Below, piece after piece: positions 1 through 8,533 of a stretch of DNA of 13,789 bases. Position 1 is the first letter of the stretch, and each line of letters opens with the position of its first letter. Made by a program: the position numbers and the translations under genes. This stretch comes from an uncultured Prevotellaceae bacterium (GTDB taxonomy: Bacteria > Bacteroidota > Bacteroidia > Bacteroidales > Bacteroidaceae), in contig CACYKX010000071.1 of assembly GCA_902775075.1 (NCBI GenBank), positions 1-13,789 of the forward strand, read 5' to 3'. The notes under the pieces are model-generated. The model did not search any database, was not told where the DNA came from, and worked only from the letters and a program-made list of their open reading frames with translations.

Positions 1-43
1 TTTCAGACCGTTTTCAGGCTGTTTTAAGCCTGTTTTCACCCCA
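1..43. repeat. 11-bp degenerate tandem repeat, left edge
   Basis: Four consecutive 11-bp units are visible, beginning at 1, 12, 23 and 34. They read TTTCAGACCGT, TTTCAGGCTGT, TTTAAGCCTGT and TTTCACCCCA (the last one base short). The array probably continues beyond the window. Its period is half that of the 22-bp array at 99-320, so both may belong to one repeat region. No coding role is visible. Confidence 0.6.
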
Positions 44-98
44 AATTGGGTGGATAATCACCGTTGTGAAGTGGGTGGGCATGCTCCGCTTTATCCAG

Positions 99-320
99 CT
101 GTCAGCAGTTCTGCTCTCAGCTGTCAGCAGTTCTGCTCTCAGCTGTCCGCAGATCTGCTCTCAATTGTCAGCGCTATTGCTCTCTCATTTTTCCGCAAAT
201 TCCCTCTCAGTTTTCCGCATGGTTACCTTATGTTTTCCGCCCGTTTGCTCTCAGTTTTCATCATTTGCGCTTTTAGTTATTAGCTTGTTTGCTCTCAGTT
301 TTCCGCAAGAGTTTCGTTAT
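99..320. repeat. 22-bp degenerate tandem array, about ten copies
   Basis: About ten head-to-tail units start at 99, 121, 143, 165, 189 (after one or two extra bases), 211, 233, 255, 277 and 299. Units 1 and 2 are identical; later ones drift. The right-hand type has a first half like TTTTCCGCAAG and a second half like TTTGCTCTCAG; the left-hand type begins CTGTCAGCAGT. The plus strand is pyrimidine-rich. Two overlapping reading frames stay open through the array, but the unit length is not a multiple of three and the translations are low-complexity Leu/Ser/Ala, so I read it as non-coding. There are no unique spacers, so it is not CRISPR. The rest of the gene-free stretch from 1 to 507 holds only the 11-bp repeats and the terminator at 446-483. 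Confidence 0.8.
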
Positions 321-445
321 TTCAAAGTTTTGCATTATAGCCTTCTGCTGACAGAGATTCAATGAATGCTTTCCCTGATTCTGGAAATACCCAATGTGTC
401 AAGACTAATAATCAAGGAATCGATGTAGAAATGGTTTGCTGTAGA

Positions 446-483
446 CAAAAAAGAGAAGATGCTTATTGCTAAGCATCTTCTCT
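446..483 (-). terminator. Rho-independent terminator of the peptidase/COG0523 unit
   Basis: A perfect 14-bp stem (452-465 with 470-483, arm AGAGAAGATGCTTA) closes a 4-nt loop. On the minus strand it is followed directly by six T residues (plus-strand A tract 446-451). It lies 24 bp past the stop codon of the COG0523 gene, in the orientation expected for that transcript. Confidence 0.92.
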
Positions 484-507
484 CATCGTGTCAAGAAATA
501 ATTCTTA

Positions 508-1647
508 TTAATCTGTCAGGCAAATATCAAGATTCTTGATGATTGCATCCTTGTCAAGATGCTGCCCGATGAAGACGAGCTTCTCCATGCGGTCTCCATA
601 TTTCTCATCCCAATCCCGACGCAGTCCTGGATTGTCATCCAGCATTTTCTGAAGTTCATCCTTTGGCATGGTGGCGTACCATTGGCCAGCATTTCTCAGA
701 CCAACCTGCTTGCCAGCTTGCTCGAATACATAGCAGATGTCCGGTTCATCCTTAAACCAGCAGATACCCTTGCAGCGGATGATCTCCTTCGGCCATTTGC
801 GGCTGATGAAATCATCAAAGAAGTTCAGGTCGAAAGCTTTTCTGCGCTGATAGACGAACGTCTGTATTCCGTATTCCAGAGCTTCGCCGCTCTCTTCATT
901 CTCCAAGTCCTCATCTTCTTCTATGGCGCTGATCCAAGCGGCTGAGGTTGCGACTTTGTTGAAATCGAACAAGTGGGTATTGATGATCTTGTCTAATTCT
1001 ACATCGCCATAATTACATTCAAGTATTTGGGCGTGGGGTTGAATGGATTTCACAATGCCTTTCAGCTCCATCATCTCATCTCGTGTAAGCTCATCGGCCT
1101 TGTTCAAAAGAATGATGTTGCAGAATTCGAGTTGCTGGATAACGAGATTTTCCAAGTCGTCTTCCTCAATATTCTGTTTCAGCAGGTTGTTGCCATTAGC
1201 AAATTCGTCTTTCATGCGCTTGGCATCCACGACGGTGACGATAGCGTCTAGTTTGGCAATAGCCTTCTTGGCATATTCAGGATACATCTGCGGATAAGCG
1301 CAGATGGTTTGGGCGATAGGAGCCGGTTCGCAGATTCCACTGGCCTCGATAACGATATAGTCGAAGCGCTCCATGTTGGCAATGTCGCTCAACTGCTTCA
1401 CCAAATCCATCTTCAGCGTACAGCAGATGCAGCCGTTCTGAAGAGCCACCAGACTGTCGTCGCCCTGTCCAACGATTCCGCCCGATTCTATAAGGCTGGC
1501 ATCTATGTTCACCTCGCCAATATCGTTGACGATGACAGCAAATCTGATGCCTTTCTCGTTAGCCAAGATGCGATTCAGCAAGGTGGTCTTTCCACTGCCG
1601 AGATAACCTGTCAGCAACAGGACAGGAATTTCATTGATCTTATTCAT
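508..1647 (-). CDS. COG0523/CobW-family GTPase, putative metallochaperone
   Basis: This 379-residue G3E-type P-loop GTPase belongs to the COG0523 family (CobW, YeiR, YjiA, ZNG1 relatives), whose members use GTP hydrolysis to handle or deliver metals, often zinc or cobalt, to client enzymes in the cytoplasm. Visible motifs are the Walker A sequence GYLGSGKTT at residues 14-22, the family metal-binding motif CICC at 73-76 after Asn-Gly, the segment IEASGICEP near 100-108, and the guanine-specificity motif NKAD at 182-185. The C-terminal part (about 260-375) matches a CobW C-terminal domain ending in WDEKYGDR and GQHLDKD. The linker near 242-256 is acidic, not His-rich as in some metal-handling members. 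It starts 28 nt after the peptidase stop, so cotranscription is likely. The metal and client are not evident, and no Zur-type operator was seen. Family assignment is firm; substrate is open. Confidence 0.93.
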   Translation of the reverse strand: MNKINEIPVLLLTGYLGSGKTTLLNRILANEKGIRFAVIVNDIGEVNIDASLIESGGIVGQGDDSLVALQNGCICCTLKMDLVKQLSDIANMERFDYIVIEASGICEPAPIAQTICAYPQMYPEYAKKAIAKLDAIVTVVDAKRMKDEFANGNNLLKQNIEEDDLENLVIQQLEFCNIILLNKADELTRDEMMELKGIVKSIQPHAQILECNYGDVELDKIINTHLFDFNKVATSAAWISAIEEDEDLENEESGEALEYGIQTFVYQRRKAFDLNFFDDFISRKWPKEIIRCKGICWFKDEPDICYVFEQAGKQVGLRNAGQWYATMPKDELQKMLDDNPGLRRDWDEKYGDRMEKLVFIGQHLDKDAIIKNLDICLTD

Positions 1648-1675
1648 TTAATGTTTATAACTCCTTCTATCAAAT

Positions 1676-3835
1676 TTATTTCTTAAGCCATCTGTCGAGC
1701 CACTCGAAGAATGTACGCTGCCACAGAATGCCGTTCTGGGGTTTCAGCACCCAGTGATTCTCATCAGGGAAGAGCAGCAGTTCGGCGGGAATGCCCTTCA
1801 TGCGGGCTGCGTTGAAGGCTCCCATGCCCTGATTATAGTTGATTCTGTAGTCTTTTTCGCCGTGGATGCAGAGAATTGGCGTGTCCCAGTTGTCTACGGC
1901 CTTATGCGGACTGTTCTCATACGTTCTGCGGGCATTCTCTGTCATATCCTTGTTCCAGTAGGCATCGTCGTACTCCCAGTTGGAGAACCAGTCCTCTTCG
2001 GTATCCGTATACATAGACTCGAGGTTGAAGGCACCATCGTGGGCGATGAAGCACTTGAAGCGCTTGTTGTGGTGACCTGCCAGATAGTATACGGAGAAGC
2101 CTCCGAATGATGCTCCGACGGCACCAAGACGATCCTTATCAACAAAAGGCAAATTCTGTGCCGCATCATCGATTGCACTCAAGTAATCTTTCATGCACTG
2201 TCCTGTCCAGTCGCCAGAGATCTCCTCGTTCCACTCGCTGCCAAAGCCCGGCAGACCGCGACGGTTTGGAGCAACAATCACATAGCCGTGAGCAGCCATG
2301 ATCTGGAAGTTCCAACGATAGCTCCAGAATTGAGATACCGGACTCTGCGGACCTCCTTCACAATAGAGTAGGGTAGGATACTTCTTGTTGGCATCAAAGT
2401 GGGGTGGAAGGATAATCCAAACAAGCATGTCCTTGCCGTCGGTTGTCTTCACCCAGCGCTGTTGAATCTTACCCATCTCCAGTTGGGCGAAAATCTCTGC
2501 GTTCTCATCGGTAATCTGCTTTACCTCGCTCTTCTTCTCTTTCTTGGAAGGAGTGAGAACAAAGATATCGTCGGGATGACTCATTGAATGGCGGGTCACA
2601 AGAAGATTCCTGGTAGAACCGAGGGTCTGAACTGAACCGAAATCATACCAGCCATCGGTGAGCTGCATCACATTCCCGTTCAGGTCGGCCTGATAGACCA
2701 TCACGCAGGCATGCCAGCAGCCAAGGAAATAGAGATTCTTGGAATCATTCGACCAGCAGTAGTCGTCGACGTTGCTGTCGAAGCTCTCCGTGACGTACTT
2801 CTTCTCGCCGGTCTTGAGGTTGTATACGCAGAGTCGGTTGCGATCGCTCTCATAGCCGTCGCGTGCCATGCTCTGCCATGCCACGTAGTTTCCATCGGGC
2901 GAAAACTTGGGATTGACATCATAGCCAACGTTCTCATTCTTGAATTGCTCAGAATCAATAGCCTGATATTTCATGGTCTTCGTGGGATCACTCTTGGGCA
3001 GTGCGATGCCACTCTTGCAGAGATTACGGGTACTTCCCGTCTCGACGTGATAAAGGAAAATGTCGGTATCCGTGGACGTAGCATACTCAACGCCTTCTTT
3101 CTTTCTGCAGGTATAAGCCACAGATTTGCTATCGTTGCTCCATGCCAGTTGTTCTATTCCACCAAAGGGAGCTGTCGGGCATTCATAATTTTGTCCTTCC
3201 AGGATATCCTTTCCATCGTCTACTTTTCCTTCTGCAGAGACGTTGGCCACGAAGGGATGCAGCATAGACGTGACATAGTGGTCCCAATGGCGATAGTTCA
3301 AGTCTGTTATCACCATGCCCGTAGCCTTGGGAAGGTCGCTGGGATTCTTCTTGATTGAGCCGTAGTAGGGCAGGCTCTTGATGAGAATCACCTTCTTTCC
3401 GTCAGGAGAGAAGCGGAAGCCTTCAATGTCTATTTTGGAATTAGATACCTGCTTTCTGTCTGTTCCGTCAGGATTCTCCGTGAAGAGTTGTCCGTCGCAG
3501 AGGAAAGCCAGTTTCTTTCCGCCTTCAATCCAAGCCACATCGGTCTCGCTCTTCGCTGTCTGGGTGAGTTGGCGCTTGTTCTTGCCATCAGCATCCATCA
3601 CGAATAGCATCTGATGCCCCTTGTTTTCCTTCACGCTGTAGTAGCCCACCTGATAGGCAACCTTCTTGCCATCGGGCGAGGCGGCACAACCACCGATACG
3701 TCCCATGGCCCATAAGGCTTCAGGAGTCATGCAGTCGGACTGCAACTGAATGTTATTCTTACTAATCATGTCTTGTGCCTCTGATTGCACGCTGCCGGTC
3801 AAAAGGGCAGCAGCCAATAAAAGTCCTTTATTCAT
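1676..3835 (-). CDS. Secreted S9-family prolyl oligopeptidase (DPP5-like)
   Basis: This is a 719-residue serine peptidase of the prolyl oligopeptidase clan. The N-terminus has a signal peptide: a short basic start, a Leu/Ala core at about 5-15, and a likely cleavage after SEA at about residue 20. No lipobox cysteine is present, so a soluble periplasmic protein is expected. Residues about 45-430 form a beta-propeller with recurring SPDGK-type blades (for example 53-57 and 143-147). The C-terminal alpha/beta hydrolase domain (about 460-719) carries the nucleophile Ser576 in GASFGG, with likely charge-relay partners Asp662 (HGEKD) and His694 (DENH). The segment APNRRGLPGFG near 522-532 is typical of the family. 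Overall length and motifs resemble dipeptidyl-peptidase 5 of oral Bacteroidales, which releases dipeptides from short peptides; exact specificity cannot be read here. It lies downstream of the yidC terminator and upstream of the COG0523 gene. Confidence 0.9.
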   Translation of the reverse strand: MNKGLLLAAALLTGSVQSEAQDMISKNNIQLQSDCMTPEALWAMGRIGGCAASPDGKKVAYQVGYYSVKENKGHQMLFVMDADGKNKRQLTQTAKSETDVAWIEGGKKLAFLCDGQLFTENPDGTDRKQVSNSKIDIEGFRFSPDGKKVILIKSLPYYGSIKKNPSDLPKATGMVITDLNYRHWDHYVTSMLHPFVANVSAEGKVDDGKDILEGQNYECPTAPFGGIEQLAWSNDSKSVAYTCRKKEGVEYATSTDTDIFLYHVETGSTRNLCKSGIALPKSDPTKTMKYQAIDSEQFKNENVGYDVNPKFSPDGNYVAWQSMARDGYESDRNRLCVYNLKTGEKKYVTESFDSNVDDYCWSNDSKNLYFLGCWHACVMVYQADLNGNVMQLTDGWYDFGSVQTLGSTRNLLVTRHSMSHPDDIFVLTPSKKEKKSEVKQITDENAEIFAQLEMGKIQQRWVKTTDGKDMLVWIILPPHFDANKKYPTLLYCEGGPQSPVSQFWSYRWNFQIMAAHGYVIVAPNRRGLPGFGSEWNEEISGDWTGQCMKDYLSAIDDAAQNLPFVDKDRLGAVGASFGGFSVYYLAGHHNKRFKCFIAHDGAFNLESMYTDTEEDWFSNWEYDDAYWNKDMTENARRTYENSPHKAVDNWDTPILCIHGEKDYRINYNQGMGAFNAARMKGIPAELLLFPDENHWVLKPQNGILWQRTFFEWLDRWLKK

Positions 3836-3876
3836 AGTAGTGTGTTAAGTGTTATAGGGTTTCTATAAAAGTTGAA

Positions 3877-3911
3877 AACAAGTGGCTACATAAAAAATGT
3901 AACCACTTGTT
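3877..3911 (-). terminator. Terminator hairpin after yidC
   Basis: An inverted repeat pairs AACAAGTGG plus TACAT (3877-3891) with ATGTA plus CCACTTGTT (3897-3911). There is a single C/A mismatch and a 5-nt loop. On the minus strand the downstream arm ends in TTTT and is followed by AT-rich sequence. It lies 12 bp beyond the yidC stop. It probably ends the pyrG-yidC transcript, leaving about 40 bp for any promoter of the peptidase gene; no good TAnnTTTG match was found there, so some read-through may feed the peptidase. Confidence 0.75.
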
Positions 3912-3923
3912 GTGAGGTGAATA

Positions 3924-5858
3924 TCAAAGTTTTTTCTTCTTTCTTTCCAACTCTTCACGCTTACGCTGGAGCTCCATTTGCTCTTGCTGCATGGCCTGCA
4001 GGCGAGCGGCAAGACCTGTCATCTTCTTAGGATGTGTCTCGTTATCCTTATACTTGGCCTCAAGGATGGCCAGAAGTTTCTCGTCGTTTGTAGTCTTGCG
4101 GAGTATCCACATGATTGCGGCAGAGAAGAACAACGATATAAAGTAGTAGAAGTTAAGTCCCGAACTGTAGTCGTTGAAGATAAAGAAGAAGAACAAAGGC
4201 ATGAGATACATCATCCACTGCATCATCTTCATCTGTTCAGCCTGCTGACCTACCATCTGATCTTTCTGCTGACGCATCGTCATCCATGAGTAGAGCAAGT
4301 TGGCAACGCAGAAAAGAATACAGGTTAAGCTCAGGTGATCACCGATGAGCCACAGATTCTTAGACCATTCGAAGATTGGGTCGTAAGTACTGAGGTCGTG
4401 CATCCAGAGAAAGCTCTGTCCACGAAGCTGGATAGCGTTTGGCACGAAGTTGAACATGGCAATCCAAATAGGCATCTGGATAAGCATCGGCAGACAGCCA
4501 GACAGGGGGCTGACGCCATACTTCTGGTATTCGGCCATCATGGCTTGCTGCTTCTGCATCTGCTGGTCGGGAGCATTATATTGGGCGGTCGCCGCATCAA
4601 GCTTCGGCTTCAACACGCGCATCTTGGCCGAACTCATATAGCTCTTCTTCACCATTGGGTAGGTGATGACCTTCAACAACATGGTGATGAGAATCAGCAC
4701 TACACCCATGGGGAACACTTTAGAGAGCCAGTCGAAGATGTAGATCGTGAACCATCTGTTGATGAGTCGGAATAAAGGCCAACCAAGGTAAACAAGATGC
4801 TGCATTTCCAGGTCTTTTCCGAAGGTCGATTCCTTCTCTACTTTCTGCAAGAGGCGGAAGTCATTTGGCCCGAAATAGAACTCGAACTCAGACGGCTGTG
4901 CACCCTGAGGGTCGAAGAATGTCTTCATCTTGGCGCCATAATGCTTCAAGTAGCCCGAACCTTTCTCTTGAGGCAAACTTGTCATCTGCGATCCAGCTTC
5001 AAAATTGTGCTTGCTGATCATCACGGCTGAGAAGAACTGATTCTTGAAAGCCACCCAGTCGATAGAATCATCGATAGCCTTGTCTTGAACCGACTTGGTC
5101 TCACTCAACTGATCGGTACCTCCATCAGCATTGTGATAGGTGAGAGTAGCGTATCGGTTCTCAAACGTGAAGCCCATTTCTTGTTGGCGGCATTTGTCTT
5201 CCCAATCCACATCCATGGTGTTGGTTTGCGGAGAGAACAGTCCACTGAGACCCTTCATCTGCAATTGGGCATGGAGCATATAGTCCTTTCCGAGCTTATA
5301 GCTGATGGACAACTGCTTACCTTCACCAGCATTCGCCGTGAACACTACTGTAGAATCGGTAACGTTTTCAGGCGTAAAGAAGAGATCCTGAGTATAGATG
5401 TTAGTCTCCTTTGCCGTAAGAATGAAGTTCAGGCGCTGGTCTTTCTCATCAAAGAGTGTAATCTCATTGGGCTCATTTGAGTCATCCTTTGAGTTGTGGC
5501 TCTTAATCTGCAGTTCTCTCGACTTATAACCCTTAATGACGGCCTTCTCTACGTAGGCACCTTTAGAGTTCAGAGTGAGCTCTACACGGCTGTTTTTCAG
5601 CACGATTTTCTGGGCATTTCCTGTAAGAGCTGAATGAAACAAGGCTGTGGTGTCCTCCAACACTTTCTGCTTGACGGCTTTACGATGCGCCTGTTCCGAT
5701 TCTGCTTTGGCCTTGGCAATCTTCTTTTGTTGAACCAAGGCGATAGAGTCTTGAATTTCGGCTTGTCGCTTCTCTTCAGCAGAGGGCTGAGACCACCAGC
5801 TGAATCCTATCAGCACGAGGGCAATGAGCAGCAAACCGATAACATTGTTGCGATCCAT
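3924..5858 (-). CDS. yidC: Membrane protein insertase YidC
   Basis: This 644-residue YidC/Oxa1-family insertase places proteins in the inner membrane, alone or with SecYEG. An N-terminal membrane anchor (about 6-22) is followed by a periplasmic beta-rich domain (about 80-345), as in Gram-negative YidC. The conserved insertase core follows (about 355-590): hydrophobic segments near 355-398, 455-475, 505-524 and 549-586, the cytoplasmic helical hairpin at about 405-450, and the signature SPLSGCLPMLIQMPIWIAMF beginning near 450. The Arg of the hydrophilic groove in E. coli appears as Lys in the KKSYMSS segment near 404-410, to my eye. The C-terminus is long and strongly basic (KKKKL end, with a likely coiled coil at 613-644), suited to ribosome contact. 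Its ATG lies 3 nt after the pyrG stop, so the two are cotranscribed. Identification is secure. Confidence 0.97.
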   Translation of the reverse strand: MDRNNVIGLLLIALVLIGFSWWSQPSAEEKRQAEIQDSIALVQQKKIAKAKAESEQAHRKAVKQKVLEDTTALFHSALTGNAQKIVLKNSRVELTLNSKGAYVEKAVIKGYKSRELQIKSHNSKDDSNEPNEITLFDEKDQRLNFILTAKETNIYTQDLFFTPENVTDSTVVFTANAGEGKQLSISYKLGKDYMLHAQLQMKGLSGLFSPQTNTMDVDWEDKCRQQEMGFTFENRYATLTYHNADGGTDQLSETKSVQDKAIDDSIDWVAFKNQFFSAVMISKHNFEAGSQMTSLPQEKGSGYLKHYGAKMKTFFDPQGAQPSEFEFYFGPNDFRLLQKVEKESTFGKDLEMQHLVYLGWPLFRLINRWFTIYIFDWLSKVFPMGVVLILITMLLKVITYPMVKKSYMSSAKMRVLKPKLDAATAQYNAPDQQMQKQQAMMAEYQKYGVSPLSGCLPMLIQMPIWIAMFNFVPNAIQLRGQSFLWMHDLSTYDPIFEWSKNLWLIGDHLSLTCILFCVANLLYSWMTMRQQKDQMVGQQAEQMKMMQWMMYLMPLFFFFIFNDYSSGLNFYYFISLFFSAAIMWILRKTTNDEKLLAILEAKYKDNETHPKKMTGLAARLQAMQQEQMELQRKREELERKKKKL

Positions 5859-5861
5859 TGA

Positions 5862-7493
<1,632 letters not shown>

Positions 7494-7511
7494 CTAACTT
7501 AAAATTACGTG

Positions 7512-7519
7512 CAAAGTTA
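7512..7519 (-). promoter_or_regulatory. -7 promoter element for pyrG-yidC
   Basis: Read on the minus strand this is TAACTTTG, a full match to the Bacteroidetes -7 consensus TAnnTTTG. It lies about 45 bp upstream of the pyrG GTG codon. No convincing -33 TTTG box was seen at the usual 19-21 bp spacing. The call rests on the -7 match and position. Confidence 0.6.
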
Positions 7520-7567
7520 CTAAAAAAATACGTATCATCCATTCATTCATCCTATTTTTTTGAGATA

Positions 7568-7669
7568 CAATAAAAAAACGAGTTTTATTGGCGAAAGAAC
7601 CATGGTCTATTTAATAGGTGTATTCTTTGAAATACATGTTAACATCATATTACAAAATCTGTTTGTAAT
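7568..7669. promoter_or_regulatory. Cluster of four inverted repeats in the divergent control region
   Basis: The intergenic region 7467-7732 between pyrG and the polyphosphate operon holds four inverted repeats in about 100 bp. They are CAATAAAA/TTTTATTG (7568-7575 with 7583-7590); GTATT/AATAC (7620-7624 with 7631-7635); the unbroken palindrome ATGTTAACAT (7636-7645); and ATTACAAA/TTTGTAAT (7649-7656 with 7662-7669). The last two sit just upstream of the operon's likely -7 element and could be operators. The region is AT-rich, so some of this may be chance. No known Bacteroidetes regulator site was recognised. Confidence 0.4.
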
Positions 7670-7701
7670 ACAATTTTAACACGATTGAAATATTATGAAC
7701 G

Positions 7702-7709
7702 TATTTTTG
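7702..7709 (+). promoter_or_regulatory. -7 promoter element for the LRR-ppk1-ppx operon
   Basis: TATTTTTG matches TAnnTTTG exactly and ends 23 bp before the ATG at 7733, giving a leader of roughly 15-20 nt. This favours the ATG at 7733 over an in-frame TTG at 7685, which lies upstream of the promoter. The -33 region is AT-rich without a clear TTTG. Confidence 0.55.
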
Positions 7710-7732
7710 TGCGGAAATTAAAATTAGAGAGA

Positions 7733-8530
7733 ATGAAAGAGAGTAAGAAAGCTGTATTGGACATTCTAAAAAAAGAACATCCAAAAGATCTGAAATTTGA
7801 GTCACTTGTCTTGAATCTGGCTTTGCAGAAAATAGACAGTGACAGTTTTGAATACGACGGAAAGGCTTTTTATTCCATAAATAAGTCTTGTCTTGTATAT
7901 TGTATGGTAAACGAGGAAGCGTTCGTGATTCCAGAAGGGGTAACGATTATTGGCGAAATGTCATTCAGACAGAAGAAACATCTTAAAAAAGTCACTATTC
8001 CAGCTACCGTAGAGGCTATAGAACGCGACGCCTTCTACGATTGTGATGACTTGGACGATGTTGTTATCCCCGCAAGTGTCAAAACCATACGCTCGTATGC
8101 GTTTGCTGAATGCGACAAGCTGAAAAGCGTGTATTTCCAAGGTTTACCAAAACATCTGAGCCGCCATTGCTTCGATGACTGTGATGATTTGCGCAACATT
8201 GTCGTTCCTGCAGGTACGGTTGAAGAATTTAGAAAAGCCCTGCATTTAAGTGACGGCGACATGGACTTCATAGTCGTTGAAGATGCTAACAATACGAAAT
8301 ATCTCAAGCCGGAAGGTAAGAAATCTGAAGCATCCAAGGCCAAAGCTGATGGAAAGAAAGAGGGTAGGGCAGAAGCCTCTGCCGAAGATATCGCCAAAGG
8401 CAAGAAAGAAGAGAAGAAGCCTAAGAAAGATAAGGCTATGAAAAAGAACAAGAAAAAGGCTGATGGCAATAAATCTGCATCGAAAGTAGAGTCAACAATT
8501 GCAGAAAAGAAATCTGAAATAAACAAATAA
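7733..8530 (+). CDS. BspA-type leucine-rich repeat protein with lysine-rich tail
   Basis: A 265-residue protein of unknown function, first gene of the polyphosphate operon. Residues 65-156 form four 23-residue repeats of the BspA/LRR_5 type, each with a core like IPxxVxxIxxxAFxxCxxLxxV; a partial fifth follows to about 179. From about 191 to 265 the chain is low-complexity and charged: 25 lysines in 75 residues but one arginine, mixed with Glu, Asp, Ser, Ala and Gly, so it is probably disordered. There is no signal peptide or lipobox, unlike the many surface BspA proteins of this phylum, so it should be cytoplasmic. ATG 7733 is preferred because a -7 element lies just upstream; a TTG at 7685 would add 16 residues. 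The stop is 3 nt before the ppk1 ATG, implying tight co-expression. A role in binding polyphosphate or its enzymes is inference from context and tail composition only. Confidence 0.85.
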   Translation: MKESKKAVLDILKKEHPKDLKFESLVLNLALQKIDSDSFEYDGKAFYSINKSCLVYCMVNEEAFVIPEGVTIIGEMSFRQKKHLKKVTIPATVEAIERDAFYDCDDLDDVVIPASVKTIRSYAFAECDKLKSVYFQGLPKHLSRHCFDDCDDLRNIVVPAGTVEEFRKALHLSDGDMDFIVVEDANNTKYLKPEGKKSEASKAKADGKKEGRAEASAEDIAKGKKEEKKPKKDKAMKKNKKKADGNKSASKVESTIAEKKSEINK

Positions 8531-8533
8531 CCT

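Noticed and set aside
99..320. CRISPR array
   Set aside because: Units are contiguous without unique spacers, diverge strongly from one another, and no cas gene is nearby.
50..365. Two overlapping plus-strand reading frames (50-283 and 66-365) in the left region
   Set aside because: They run through the 22-bp tandem array, whose period is not a multiple of three. The translations are low-complexity Leu/Ser/Ala strings with no family resemblance, and openness is explained by the lack of stops in the repeat unit.
2711..3358. 215-residue plus-strand reading frame
   Set aside because: It is antisense to the S9 peptidase, which has a full set of catalytic motifs; this is a shadow frame.
7685..7732. 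N-terminal extension of the LRR protein from TTG 7685
   Set aside because: The -7 element at 7702-7709 lies inside this extension, so the ATG at 7733 is the better start.
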